Shown here: piece by piece, positions 1-10,880 of the stretch
Numbering within the stretch: the first letter of the stretch is position 1
How the letters are laid out: each line of letters begins with the position of its first letter
Source of the DNA: Schizophyllum amplum
Lineage: Eukaryota; Basidiomycota; Agaricomycetes; Agaricales; Schizophyllaceae
Assembly (NCBI GenBank): GCA_007026445.1
Contig: VDMD01000082.1
Span: forward strand, 46,228-110,227
Reading direction: 5' to 3'
Length of the DNA stretch: 64,000 bases
Translations under genes and position numbers: made by a program
The notes under the pieces: generated by a model
The model's database searches: none
What the model saw: the letters and a program-made list of their open reading frames with translations, nothing else
What the model was told of the DNA's origin: nothing

Positions 1-136
1 CCTCTTCCTCGTTTCCTCCGCTGACCGACATCGCCCAGTCGACAAAAGTTTGGCCGAGCTCCATCATGCGCTCAGCCCAGTCGTCCCTCTCTTTTCCCAT
101 AATGCTCCACATCAGCTTGGTCATTTCGGCATCCAT
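1..136 (-). CDS. U0: partial helical small-protein gene, runs off the left edge
   Basis: A reading frame starts at an ATG at 136 and stays open to the window edge. It begins MDAEMTKLMWSIMG and contains two Trp-centred helical segments (DDWAERMMEL, FVDWAMSV) before an acidic GGNEEE run. I infer that it is the first exon of another member of the array to its right: U1-U4 also start with a short Trp/Lys-rich helical exon and lie on the same strand. The rest is missing, so neither the Cys-pair exon nor the C-terminal tail can be checked. No function is recognised. Confidence 0.4.
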   Translation of the reverse strand, partial: MDAEMTKLMWSIMGKERDDWAERMMELGQTFVDWAMSVSGGNEEE

Positions 137-358
137 CGCCTTGCGTTGTGTCGAAAGAGAGCGATAGAGAGAGAGACAGGATGAGACGAATGTATGCACA
201 GCCACCCATGCGCCGCGTCAGCCTTCCACGTTGTTCGCACGGTCGCTATCACAAACCTCTACGTCATCGTCGGATTTTTTTCTGGCGCCGGAAGCCTGGG
301 CTTCGAGATCGCGACAATTCTGCATTTGTAGGCAAGCAATTAGAGCTGTACACGTCTA

Positions 359-1266
359 CTAGTCCATGTCTATATCGTCCCCACTCGTCAAGCGTGCATC
401 AACGACACCACCGCCTCTGCCGCCGCTCACCCCTTCGCCACCGACCTGCACGTCCGCCTCCATGCGCGCCCTGCTTTCAGCGATCAAAGTCCCCCACTTG
501 TTGAAGGAGGTGACCAGGACGTTCAAGAGCTTCGCGACCTCCTCTGACGCCGTGCCCGGTTTGGCGCTGGAGCCGGTGAGCGACGTAGGAATCCGGGCTT
601 TGTCCGTCTTGCTCGCGGCAGCGTACTTGGTGACGGCGAGTGCGTCCCTACCCCCTGTCGACCTCCCGGATGCGGGCGAAGCTACGGATGCCCTCGCGGT
701 GCTCCCTGGAGCACCCATCAGCTTATAGATTGCGCGTTGTAGGCCATCGCGTCCTCACCTCTCTCGCCCTCGTCCGAACGTTTAGCGTCCGAGCCCTGTA
801 AACTGCTGGTAGTTGAGCGCACACGTCGGCTGCCGCCGATCCAAGCAGGACACGCACCGTGCGCCCGTGCGACTGCTATCGCGCGTGCGACTGCTATCGC
901 CTGCGCGACCGCTTCGTGACTCCTTTCCTTTCTTCGGCTCCTGCCCATCACCTGTCAGCTCGCCGTCTGGTCATTGGCCGGCGCCCTACACACCTTTTTC
1001 ACCGCACGAGTCGCCTTCTTCACTATCACAGCGGGCTGGTCACCGTCCTCGATGACGGTGTTAATCTGCTCTTTGAACCTGGCGGTGTACTCCTTCCCGT
1101 ACTCGTCGGACGTAAATTCCCAAAAGTCACCGGTTTGCTTCTTGAGGTGCTTAGCCTGAGCCACGCTCCGCCGGGCGGGCCCCTTTGCTACCCAATCGTT
1201 AATTAAGTCCGCATAGGCCTGCCTTTTGTCTTCCGGCAACTTTTTCAGGAAGTTGGACTGCTGCAT
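359..1266 (-). CDS. U1: small multi-exon helical protein with a Cys-pair exon
   Basis: The likely start is the ATG at 1266 (MQQSNFLKKLPEDKR). Exon 1 is strongly helical and Lys-rich and contains DFWEFTSDEYGKEYTARF. It reaches a GTGTGT donor after VKK near 990. If the acceptor is the later AG near 940, the next exon reads EPKKGKESRSGR and continues to CVSCLDRRQPTC, a C-x2-C-x6-C pattern. The last exon (about 718-359) has a helix (EEVAKLLNVLVTSFNKW) and ends in the acidic tail GDDIDMD. The middle junction is unresolved because a stop lies between the Cys exon and the last exon. It is one of four consecutive genes of this layout. I infer a zinc-binding, possibly nucleic-acid-binding, small protein; the family is unknown to me. 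Confidence 0.45.
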
Positions 1267-1620
1267 GGCGCTGTCGCTCGAGTCTGCAAGCCGACGAATG
1301 ATGGTTAGGACACAAGACGCGCGTTCATCCCAGGCCACGAGGCTGCCCCGAGGCCCGTGCGAATCCCTGTGGTTCCTTTCGGCACAGCGCAGCGCCGAAA
1401 TCTGACGTCGGACGCACGTGTTCGACATCATTGTTCCCTATGCGCTGGCGCGCCAAGCGTTGCGCCACACGTTTGCATTCGTCTTTCTCGTTAAGCGAAA
1501 TGTAATAAAGAAACAAATGTAACCGAACAAAACAAGAAAGGAAAGGCGCAAGGGAGGTCTGCGTCCACCGCACGCTACAAACGACCGACCAAAGCATCCT
1601 GAGCGTGTCCGAACGCCCGC

Positions 1621-2701
1621 CTACTCGTTGTCCTCCGACTCCGTGCGCGGGCGCTTGGCGAGATGAGGATGAGCCCGAGCGCCTGAGCGCGAGGCCCGAG
1701 AGGACGATCGGCCCCCGTCAAGGCCACTGTAGAGGGCCGCACCAAGTGGAGGCGCCGTCACATCGCTCCCCACCTGCCCGTCCACGCTGTCCTCCAGCCA
1801 CCGGAGGGTTTCCTCCAGCATGTCCAGCTTGCTGTTCAGTCGCTCGTACCCCTTCTCGAGCTCGTGGCGAAGCAGATTGATCCCCTCGGTCGATGTGCGG
1901 GCGCTCAGAGAAGTCCCACAGGCGTTGCAGTGATCCGCGCTGTCGTTGGGCTCCTGAGACGTGCTGATCGCCTGCACGTCTGGCTCCTCGTCGGATTCTG
2001 TGACCGTCTCATTCCCTGCGTCCAAAGGTCAGCGGTTTGTCGCTCGAATCACGGTCGCCGTCTGCATACCCAAGCCAACAACAAGCCCCACCTCCTCCTC
2101 CTCCTCCTCCTCCTCCTCCTCCTCGTCCAGCTCCTTGTCGGTCGCAGCCTTGACGGGGGACCGATCCTGGCCTCTGCCGGCCGCCTTGGAAAGCCTGCAA
2201 GCGTTTAGCGCGTGTCTCGCCTCATCCCTACAGATCAACGTCTCACGCACCCGGCCCTCGTGCGCCTCACCGTCGGCGTGGTCTCATGTGCCGTCTAGCC
2301 AGGTGCTCATCAGATCGACAGCTGGGACCAGTGTGCGGGTGACGCACCGTGGATGCCCTTGCGGCCCTTTTCTTTCCGTACGATATCATCGCCCGCCGCG
2401 GAGTGTCGACATCGCCAGCTGTAAGCTCCTTCTCATCGTGCGCCATCGCGGACTCCCCGCCCGATCCCTGTTCATTGGGCTCCCCTGCGCCTGCGGAACG
2501 CTCCTCCACGTCCTCCAAGTTCGCCACCCGTTCTCGCCATGCGTCCATCATGGCGATGGCGGCTGCCCGGCTAGACTTTATCGTGAGGTACTCCTCCATG
2601 CTGGCGCACGTCAACACCTCAAGCAGCTGCTTCTTGCTGGGCTCCTTCAGGGAGTTGAACCAGCTGAAGGTAGTCTCGGCTTTGTCCATGGATTCAGACA
2701 T
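1621..2701 (-). CDS. U2: small multi-exon protein, helical N-terminus, poly-Glu run, Cys-pair and coiled coil
   Basis: The start chosen is the ATG at 2701 (MSESMDKAETTFSWF). Exon 1 is helical (SLKEPSKKQLLEVLTCAS; AMMDAWRERVANLEDVEE) and reaches a GTGCGT donor near 2350. A middle segment ends in a poly-Glu run encoded by a GAG repeat at 2094-2124. The last exon (2025-1621) carries HCNACG, then a heptad-rich coil (LLRHELEKGYERLNSKLDMLEETLRWL), an SR-rich stretch and a basic/acidic end RPRTESEDNE. The CNACG-plus-coil block resembles CPACG-plus-coil in U4, which supports tandem duplication. The exact phase across the poly-Glu intron was not resolved. Function unknown; a zinc-binding coiled-coil protein is an inference. 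Confidence 0.5.
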
Positions 2702-2961
2702 GGTGGTCGGAGTGCAGATGCGCAAGCCTGTCGCGTGTGAGGCTGCCCACCAGGGCAGCCAGCCTCGAGGTGGCTTGCGTCATGATCGCGCGAGGCCTCT
2801 GGCAGTGCATGACGGCTGATCTTATTGATATACTATTGGTACGTCCCCCAGGATAATTCGAGAGTAGATGCATGTATACATTTTCGCGCGTGAGGGATGC
2901 ATAAAAACAAAAAGCACTGTAAATTCAGCCGCAAGAGCTGTCGCCCCGTCAGCGTGTGCGC

Positions 2962-4038
2962 CTACGCGTCTGCCATCTCCGTGTCCTGCACGTCAGGCAC
3001 AGCTTTCCCGGCGATGATGCCGGAAGAGCGCTTGTTCCGCTTTCCACCCAGCGTCTCCATCTTGAGCAGGAACTGCTGAAGCTTGCCCCCGAAGGCTGAT
3101 GCACGCTCCTCAACAACAGAGCGTACCCCGGCGATCTGAGCGGCTTCTGACTGATGCCTCGCCCCCCGCCCACCTCCCGACTGCCTAGCGCGCGCGCTGG
3201 CTGGCCCCCAGCCGGCGGCAGAGCTGGGTCCTGCGTCTCGACCTGAGCTCGGGGTCACGCAGTCGCTGCCTGCATCACCGCATTGCAGGCAGACGGCGGC
3301 CATATGACTGCGCCTCGTAACATTCTTGCGCACGCATTCGATTCCCTTTCGCAGGCATCTCTCGCACGGCTGACGACGGATGACGGGTCAGCTGCATGTC
3401 GCGTAATCGGGTATGCGCGGCGCACCTTCTCCTGCGCCTTTTCCCCCGTCCGCGACGCACTGGCCGCTCTGCTGCTCACAGCCGGCGACGATGAGTACGT
3501 CGATCTCCCTCTGCTCAAACAAGTCAGCTTTTCTTCCCCTCAGGTCAGCAGCCAGTATGCGCTCACCCAGGAGGCACCGTCTCAATGTACACGCTCTCGA
3601 GGCGGACACGGCCTGAGACGTTGGTGGATACCGAAGTGGAGCGGCTCCTGCCGATGGGTCTGTCTCCGCCGGTTCGGTCTGTGTGCCAAGAGAGCGCGCT
3701 CTCAGCTTCCTCTACTCCGTGCTACTGTTTACCACACCGCTCACCCCAAACGCGCTAGACGCGACGTCCGTCATCTCCTGATCTTCGTCTGCACCTTCCC
3801 TCTTCGACCTGCCTGCCCACATGAGCTCGTCATCTCTCTCCGATGTACCGCCTGCGACCGCCGCACGGCGTCCCATGGCCTCCTCGTTCAGCTCCCTGAT
3901 TTTGTCAGGTGAGTAATTCTGGCTGGCCCACTTGCGGAAGGCCTTGTTGGGCTTAGCCAGGAAGGCCTCCCAGTCGCCCTCTTTGTTCATGACCCCCCGC
4001 CATTTCGCGATCGTGGATGAGCTGACCTGCGCTGACAT
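2962..4038 (-). CDS. U3: small multi-exon protein with two successive Cys clusters
   Basis: The start is the ATG at 4038 (MSAQVSSSTIAKWRGVM). Exon 1 has a W/K-rich helical region (DWEAFLAKPNKAFRKW, SPDKIRELNEEAMGRRA) and reaches a GTGAGC donor after SAFG near 3740. The last exon contains PCERCLRKGIECV, a C-x2-C-x6-C cluster, followed about 20 residues later by CLQCGDAGSDC. It then has a helical segment (GVRSVVEERASAFGGKLQQF) and the acidic end VQDTEMADA. Two short Cys clusters in tandem are seen in many basidiomycete DNA-binding-like proteins, so a zinc cluster is the most concrete hint for this array. The exons between about 3650 and 3330 are uncertain. Same strand and layout as U1, U2 and U4. 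Confidence 0.5.
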
Positions 4039-4120
4039 GGTGGTGGCTGGGAAGTGAAGAGTTATGTTTTCCCCCACACGTGGCGCCCCTGATTTCACGT
4101 CATTCTCCAAACACCGCTCT

Positions 4121-4141
4121 TTCCCCCCCCCCCCCCCCCCC
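4121..4141. repeat. Poly(C) tract
   Basis: An uninterrupted run of about 21 C lies upstream of U3. Similar C/G runs occur near 34320 and 34390 (as G), 36410 and 42067, next to the duplicated segments. They are simple repeats, prone to length error in assembly. Confidence 0.8.
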
Positions 4142-4442
4142 GGCCCTCCCCCCTCCGTCATCGCCTGTCTAACCCCGGTCAATGGGCGCACGCGCGCCGT
4201 GCGAACCCCGCTGGTTTCTCGGAGACACACAGTGGCAGGCGACCTTCGCCTGAGCACGTGTCACGCCTCTTTCCGCGCCGATCCTTCTTCCGGTCTGTTA
4301 AGCGCGTCTGCGCGCTCCCGCGCAACCTCCCGCACGCTCAGTGTGGATCCGACATGTCTAGGGAGGTCCAGCTACGCCCGAGTCCCACCTGCCGTCTCAT
4401 CACGCAGGTGTACACCACCACCGGCGGAACGCCACAAATGTG

Positions 4443-4487
4443 ACGCCAAAATCTGGTGCAAAACAACTTTGCACCAGATTTTGGCGT
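4443..4487. repeat. Perfect 20-bp inverted repeat with 5-nt spacer
   Basis: The arms are 4443-4462 (ACGCCAAAATCTGGTGCAAA) and 4468-4487, exact reverse complements, separated by ACAAC. It lies between the 5' end of U3 and the 3' end of U4, both on the minus strand. It could fold as a hairpin in RNA or be a tiny remnant of a mobile element. No flanking target duplication was seen. Confidence 0.85.
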
Positions 4488-4810
4488 TACGTCACGTACG
4501 CGGCACGTGTCAGCCAGCTGCCGGCCTGCAAGCCTTGTACGCTGGGCTGCTCTCAGCGCAGCGTTATTACAAGCACATGCCCCTCATCCCAATGTCATTC
4601 TAACGACCCTTTGCTGCGCGTGTACAGCTGGCGTCACCGCGGTGATGGATGTATCCCAGCTTCTCGACGCGCTGCTGTGCATGCCAAAAATGTGTTCATC
4701 AAAATAAAAACCAACGTTACACGCTATATACATTGACCCGCGCCGGAGGCGCCCGCCGTCGCATCCTACGCGCCAGCGTCTTGACGCCCACGCGCGTCCC
4801 CGCCAGCCTG

Positions 4811-5815
4811 TCAGTCGTCGCTCTCGTCAGCCTTCGTGAACTCTGGCTTATAGACCGCTGCGTGCAGCCGGTCCAGGCGTTCGATGGCGTCCGTGCACCT
4901 TTCCATGTACCTGTCCAGCTTCTCAAAGCCGTCCTTCAGCTCGCTCTTCAGTCGCTCTAACGCATCGGCAGGGGTCTTGGTGTCAGGTCCCCAGCCACAG
5001 GCGGGGCATCCTTCGACGCCCCTGGTGGGGGCAGCCGATGCCGAGTCGACCGCCTTCCGCTTGCCTACGTCTGCTGTCAGCGAATCCCGTGTTGTGCAAC
5101 GGCGGCCGACATGTCACCATCGGCTCGCTCACCTTGACGAACGACCTGCTTCTTCGTCTCGACGGCCTCCAGCGCCTTCTTCTTCTGCCTGTGCCCGGCC
5201 GCGTTGGCGCTTGTGTTAGCCGTCCGCGCCACGCGCTCGCTCTCCACGGCTGGCACTGTGATTGGCGACTTGGGGGTGGTGTTACGCGCAAGGGAAGCGA
5301 ATGCCTTCGACGCCGGCGTCCCCGACACCCTGCGACCAAGGCGTCAGCGCTGCATCCAAAGTCGGGTCGCATCAGTCACGCACCTTGAGCTAGGGCTCAT
5401 CACCATCGACGGTGCCTCGCTCGTGGCCGTCGGCATCGATGTCATCTCATTCGTGTGCTATACACTGCCCGTCAGCCTCCCGATCGCTCAAGATGTACAG
5501 CCCACGCACCTCCCCCATCTCAGAGTCCGCGCGACCTTGGGGCATGCTGCTCGGCAGGATCCCCACAACACCTGCATTTGGCAGTTCCAACCCCCGGTCT
5601 TCATCTCGAGTGCCTTTGTCCTTGTGGCCTGCTAGGAGCAGCATACGCGCGTCAGCCAGTTCCTTCCCCGCGTGACTATGGCCGTGCTCGAATGCTAGAT
5701 GCGCGTACACCGCCTTCTCGTGGGTCAACAGCGCGCGAGCGTCGTCCGCTGTCGGGTTCTGGATCGCTTTGTATATGGCATACGCACCCTTGCCAATTTT
5801 CCTGTTGCCCGACAT
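4811..5815 (-). CDS. U4: small multi-exon protein with CPACG motif and coiled coil
   Basis: The start chosen is the ATG at 5815 (MSGNRKIGKGAYAIYK). Exon 1 is helical (ALLTHEKAVYAHLAFEHG). A middle Lys/Ala-rich exon lies around 5328-5080 (GHRQKKKALEAVETKKQ). The last exon contains VEGCPACGWGPD and a clear coiled coil (ALERLKSELKDGFEKLDRYM, then ERCTDAIERLDRLHAAV) and ends KADESDD at 4811. The CPACG-plus-coil block aligns by eye with CNACG-plus-coil in U2. Internal splice phases are not fully resolved. Function unknown. Confidence 0.5.
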
Positions 5816-6057
5816 GATGGTCAGTCGCAAGGCGTGTGCACCTGCCCGGGCGCGTGGCTTGTCATCCGCTGACGTCACACATCCGTGTAGCCGGTCAAAT
5901 CCCAGCGCCCATCATTGCGTGCCAGGCTGATGAGCCGCCTACACATCTCGAGGTTTATGCTGGGCACCACCCTTTGGCTTGTGTTTGTCGAGAGCGAATG
6001 ACACCGCGAGCAGCTGTCGAGAGCGTGTTTTATTCTCATGCGTATCTGGACTCAGTC

Positions 6058-7427
6058 CTACATCACCGCCGCGTCGTCCTCCTCGTCCTCGTCGTCCACC
6101 ACAAAACTTCCCACCGAGTATTCGTCCTGAGCCCTGTTCGCGGTGGACTGCGTATGTAGGTCTCGCCACGCTCCAGACGCCCTCGCGCGCAGTTCGCGCG
6201 CTCCTCCAAAGGGACCGTTTCGCACGGGTGGCGCCTCAAATTGTGGTCCTCCAATCGTGTTCTGCGATAGCAGTCCCACCACGTGATCGACCTCACCAGT
6301 GCCCTGCCCGTCGTCCGCGTCAGATAACGTTATAAAGCCCTCCAGGCATCCAGAGGCCCCCTTTTCGTCGACCTCTTCCCCGCTTGACGTATCCGACCCG
6401 GAATGGTCTGCTTCCATGTCGAGCCAAGCTTCAACATCGTGCTCGAGGGCAGCCGCGGTCGGCGCTCCCTGCAATGCGTATCAGTCAGGAAGCAATCTCA
6501 GCGCTCCTCGTGCGCGCCCTCAGCTCGACGCGCACCGTAAGCAGAACAGGCTGCGCTGGTGTCTGTCCTTCCGGTGAGCGTGATGCCCTCCGAAGCCGCT
6601 TCAGACGTCTCCCGTTGTCCTCGTCCGGCTGAAGCAGCCGTCAGCAGCGATCGGACAGGTAGGCGGTCTGGAGACCCGCTCTCACCGTGCTCGTTGGCGT
6701 CTCTGTCGCGTGACGGCGCCTCCATCGCTTGCGATTCAGAGCTGGCGGGGGAGAACACTGACTCTGCTATTTCCTGATCAGAACTTGCTTCCAGCAACTG
6801 GGCATACAGATAGTCTTACCGTCTCCATCATGTGTGCGTCCTCCCGGCTGTGCTCACGTGGGCTCCCGCTGCTTAGTCGGCCGCGGCCACGCGGAGAGGG
6901 TAGCTGCCCGCGCGCAAAGGCTTGCTCGGCCATGCGAGCCGCTTCCTCGTACTCGTCATCCCACGGCTGTTCATCTTCGACGGCCGCCCACAGATTCCTC
7001 TCGTCGTTGTCGCCCATCACCAAGGCAGGTGTCCGCTCGCTAGCCATCACTCGCGCCTCCTCGTCTCCCCGGCGATGCTCGACGTTCACGACGTCCAGGC
7101 AGGTCTTTTGACCATCGTCATCAGCGCCTCCTTGCAGCAGAATGCGCATCTGATGTTCGTGTTAGCTCGTTGGCAGCTACAGCTTCAACATCGCACCTCT
7201 TCCTCTCCCCATAACTGTTCGCGATCGACAGCGTCCCACAACGCCTGTTCGTTGTCGACCTCTTCGCTTTTGGCATCAGGCTTCGGCTCGGGAGCTAGCT
7301 GAAGTCCGTTCTCAGCACAAGCACACCGGTCCGTGTTCGTCCTGCGTACCTTTACATTCAGCGATCTCGTCGGCTGTTCCTGTCGCTCATCCGCGTCTCC
7401 CTCCTCGGCATGCGAGAGCACGTTCAT
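6058..7427 (-). CDS. Acidic multi-exon protein of unknown function
   Basis: The first exon reads MNVLSHAEEGDADERQEQ and ends LNVK at a GTACGC donor. The next exon (LAPEPKPDAKSEEVDNEQ) ends GEEE at GTGCGA. A third exon (from 7149) carries the pattern ERNLWAAVEDEQPWDDEYEE, which echoes EQALWDAVDREQLWGEEE in exon 2, so a W/E-rich module is duplicated inside the protein. After a GTAAGA intron come SVFSPASSESQ and a final exon with FEAPPVRNGPFGGARE and YSVGSFVVDDEDEED, ending DDAAVM. Low complexity and high negative charge suggest a disordered acidic protein. A relic of the same C-terminus lies at 26328-26632. The final intron between about 6690 and 6470 is not pinned down. Confidence 0.45.
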
Positions 7428-7776
7428 CAGCGACCTGCACCTGAAGCGAAGCAGTCAGATAATCGACCACTCCTGCGCCTGTTCGATGAACCCTGCAGTT
7501 GATAAGATGGATGCAAGAGGCAGGCTCCGCTCGCGGAAGTCGCGCGGGTGAGAAAAACGCCACATCTGTTGACTTGATTGGCTCAGCAGCTGACATCTCC
7601 ATTCCATCTCCTGACCCAAGTACCGCGTTCACCCATTATCCCACCCCTCGACTCCAGCTGTGCGCCGCCTGGGCGAGCGTCCCACCTGTCTTTGTGCCAG
7701 TCTGCGCGCCACACGTGCCGCATGAGCGCCCTCGGCTTTTATCCCCGCTGACGACGCGCCTTTGATAATATCCGTA

Positions 7777-7800
7777 TTTGTTTTTTCGCTGATGATTACC
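7777..7800 (+). promoter_or_regulatory. 24-bp box upstream of a DVQ gene (copy 1)
   Basis: The sequence fits TTTGTTTKTT-N3-TGATG-WTTACC and ends 55 bp before the ATG at 7856. The same box with the same internal spacing occurs at 29310, 38182 and 39040, each 46-58 bp before a DVQ-family ATG. I infer a core-promoter or leader element; it could instead be residual homology from duplication. Confidence 0.5.
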
Positions 7801-7855
7801 CTCACACCCTACGATTTAGATAACTGCCGCCGATCTTTGCTCTCCTTTAACCATC

Positions 7856-8647
7856 ATGGACGTTCAGCCTCCGACCCCCACCTGCAGCCTAGCTATCGTC
7901 CTCCTCATCGGCGATCGTGATCAGACCGTAAGCGCTCGCACCAACCCTTTCACCCTTGCTTACCGAATATTGTGCAGTTATCGTCCCAGACGCCCGCCCA
8001 TCAAGTTCCCGCGCCATCTCGTCTTTTGGCGTCAGCCACGGTGCGTGCGCCGTTCCGTCATTCCTGCACTCGTCTCATCATGCTCAAGGGCGCCGACCTT
8101 GAGCCTGAGCTCACGTATGCGCCCCTGGACCCTCAGCGTGCGGTTTTCACCCAGGCGCGGATGTCGCCAACGTCTGCTCGGGACGTGCCCGCCACAATTG
8201 TCAACGGAAGCCATCGTCTGTCCCTCAGAAGACACCCATCTCGATGGCTTCGCCTAGAGTTCGATGACATGCGTCAAGAGGCGCTGCACCGCCTGATTGA
8301 AGAGGTTGCACAACACCCAAACTACACCTTGATGCGTCTTGAATGAACGAATGGCACAGAGTCAGGGTCGCTGTCGCTGTAAATCACGTACTTACCGTTT
8401 TTTGCTGTATAGTACGACATCTGCTTGTCTAGAGGCTTGGTTTCCACCAAAGCCGTTGATCTGCAAAGACCGCTCTCGTGCCTTTGTCCCCGGACCTTGC
8501 TGGCCGCCCCCTGCGCCAACACACCGGCGTCAGCACAAAGCAGCCAGCGCGAACTCAGCGAGAGCGGCGCGCTCGCACGCGATCGGCGCATGCCGTTATA
8601 CGATCGACCGCCGGCGATCGGCCCGGATCTCCGTGTCTGAACTTTAG
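7856..8647 (+). CDS. DVQ-A: small multi-exon protein, DVQ family
   Basis: Exon 1 is 24 codons (MDVQPPTPTCSLAIVLLIGD then RDQT) followed by a GTAAGC donor in phase 0. The later exon structure is uncertain. A block with YAPLDPQR and NGSHRLSLRRHPSRW matches YAPLDT and NGLHRLQIRQHEF in the copy at 35159. An SVSEL-type end with stop at 8645-8647 matches the end of that copy. The hydrophobic stretch in exon 1 is short and is not a convincing signal peptide. An alternative stop at 8346 ends a frame ending YTLMRLE. Seven exon-1 copies occur in the window, all on the plus strand. Function unknown. Confidence 0.45.
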
Positions 8648-9812
8648 ATCGCCTGTTGACTTCCCCGGTCATCGTCGCCCACACTCTCTTCGTGCGCTGC
8701 TAGCGAGCGGCTCCTCTGCGCCTGGGAATGTGTTCACTCAAAGCGTCGGCGTTGGCTTGCGGCGTACACGCGGCGCTCGCTTTCATCCAGGTGCGTTGTG
8801 TCATTGTCCCAGTGGCGTTCGTGCTGAGTCACTTTGCAGCCTTGAGAAGAACACCGAGACTGTCGAAACACCGTAATTGCCCTCGCGGATCGCCATCCCC
8901 AGCTGCCTGTCGTGCCAGCCATCGCGGCCGCCGACGGTGGCGCACGAGAGCCCCCGCCATCGTTACCGCATCAATTGCCGGCGCCTGTTGCAGATATTCC
9001 CCTCCCCCCTGCTGCCTTCTGCCCCTTGTTCCACACGGCGAATACCGTGCACTCTTCCACACACCCGACTGTTGCCGAATGGGCGCGTGTTTGGCTCCCC
9101 ACCACGGCGCTCGCATCCGGGACGCGTCGTTCGTCTGAGAACTATATTGCATACCTGACCTTGCTGACTGATCGGCCAGGCTCTGTTCACACCGTAGATG
9201 CTTGCCGTAAGCGCTCGTCTCACCCAGAATGTTCGTATTCCTACAAGTCTCTGTCGTACGCCGGTTCACCTACTTTGTTGCGATCCGCTAGTGCTGGCGC
9301 GCGATCCCACGCGCGCTTGTCGTCGCTCGGGCGCGGCCTTTGCTCGGCACGTGGGCGCGCGTGCGGAAGACGACGTTCGTGAGCTCACATATTCCCATAC
9401 ATCATCATACTAGCACATTGACCGCGGTTTTGTGAGCTCGCGTGATATTCTTGACGCCCGACTCTCGTCCCTCGGACAACCATCGTTTGTTGACCGTCAC
9501 CGGGCCCGTGTCGACAAGATCTTGTTTGTGACCCTGCGTTGTTGTGTCGTGCACCTCACTGATGACTTTCTTATGTTCAGCAGCTACCTTTGGCCGTCCC
9601 CCAGTCCCAGCGTTCATCTAGTGCTCGCTCCTCTTTCGACCACCTCCGGGGGCGCATCGGCAGGGTCATATGTGTAAGCCCGGGATTCCGTGTCGTACGC
9701 CCCACTAATCGCTTCAGCTGGTACGGGTTGATTATCGTCGAGCTCCGGTATCGCGGATCAGACATGCGGTTTTTTGGCCTTGGTCGGTCGGCGCGCCGAC
9801 TAGTTCGAACTC
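8648..9812 (+). other. Gene-poor stretch between DVQ-A and the 147-bp array
   Basis: No convincing gene was found on either strand. A segment near 8728-8790 (TTTCATCCAGGTGCGTTGTG) is also present at about 35757 and 41965 downstream of the other array-linked DVQ genes, so it is part of the shared array unit. From about 9400 on, degenerate relatives of the 147-bp unit seem to begin. Confidence 0.5.
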
Positions 9813-10863
9813 GTGAGCCCTCCCCTTTGTGTCTGTGACTGATCTAACACTTTTGCTAGGTTCTGGCAGTGCAAGTGCTACTCCCTGAGCCGCAGATTCA
9901 CGGCGCGCGCGCGTTTTTTTTGGTCGTCGTCGGGGGGCGCGTCCCCTAGTTCGAACTCGTGAGCCCTCATCTTTGTATCTTTGACTGATCTAACAGCTGT
10001 GCTAGGTTCTGTGAACGCGGGTGCTACTCCCCCAGCCCCAGATTCGCGGCTCGCGCGCGGTTTTCTTTGGTCGTCGTCGGGGGGCGCGTCGGCTACTTTG
10101 AACTCGTGAGCCGTCACCTTTGTATATGTGACTAATTTGACAATTTTGCTAGGTTATGTGAACGGGGGTGCTACTCCTCGAGCCGCAGATTCGCGACTCG
10201 CGCGCGGTTTTCTTTGGTCGTCGTCGGGGGGCGCGTCGGCTACTTTGAACTCGTGAGCCCTCATTCTTGTATCTTTGACTGATCTAACAATTTTGTTAGG
10301 TTCTGGGAGTGCGAGTGCTACTCCTCGAGCTGCAGATACGCGGCTCGCGCGCGTTTTCTTTTGGTCGTCGTTGGGGGGCGCGTCCCCTAGTTTGAACTCG
10401 TGAGCCCTCACCTTTGTACCTTTGACTGATCTAACAATTGTGTTAGGTTCTGGGAGTGCGAGTGCTACTCCTCGAGCCGCAGATTCGCGACTCGCGCGCG
10501 TTTTTGTTTGGTCGTCGTCGGGGGGCGCGTCCGCTACTTCGAACTCGTGAGCCCTCATCTTTGTATCTGTGACTAATTTGACAATTTTGCTAGGTTATGT
10601 GAACGGGGGTGCTACTCCTCGAGCTGCAGATACGCGACTCGCGCGCGGTTTTTTTCGTCGTCGTCGGGGGGCGCGTCGGCTACTTCGAACTCGTGAGCCC
10701 TCATCTTTGTATCTGTGACTAATTTGACAATTTTGCTAGGTTATGTGAACGGGGGTGCTACTCCTCGAGCTGCAGATACGCGACTCGCGCGCGGTTTTTT
10801 TCGTCGTCGTCGGGGGGCGCGTCGGCTACTTCGAACTCGTGAGCCCTCATTTTTGTATCTTTG
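9813..10863 (+). repeat. Array A, part 1: seven and a half 147-bp exon/intron-like units
   Basis: Unit starts (GTGAGCC) are at 9813, 9959, 10106, 10253, 10400, 10547, 10693 and 10839, so the period is 146-147 bp. Each unit begins with a 47-nt segment that has all marks of a small spliceosomal intron: a GTGAGC donor, CTAAC or TTGAC near position 32 and a TGCTAG or TGTTAG end. It is followed by about 100 nt of exon-like sequence. In the best-preserved exon (from 10448) no stop occurs in any of the three forward frames. The eighth unit is broken inside its intron by the CACTA element. On the reverse strand the same units give a 49-residue repeat reading frame (MRAHEFEVADAPPDDDQ). Confidence 0.8.
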
Positions 10864-10866
10864 ACT

Positions 10867-10880
10867 CACTGCGTTTCGAC
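10867..10880 (+). repeat. Left terminal inverted repeat of the CACTA element
   Basis: CACTGCGTTTCGAC is perfectly inverted at 20582-20595. It is preceded by the target duplication ACT at 10864-10866. Confidence 0.93.

Noticed and set aside
2009..2200. Gly-rich open frame on the minus strand
   Set aside because: It is a frame-shifted reading of the GAG/CTC microsatellite inside U2.
9813..10863. CRISPR-like regular repeats
   Set aside because: Whole units are repeated without unique spacers, the period is far too long and the organism is a eukaryote.
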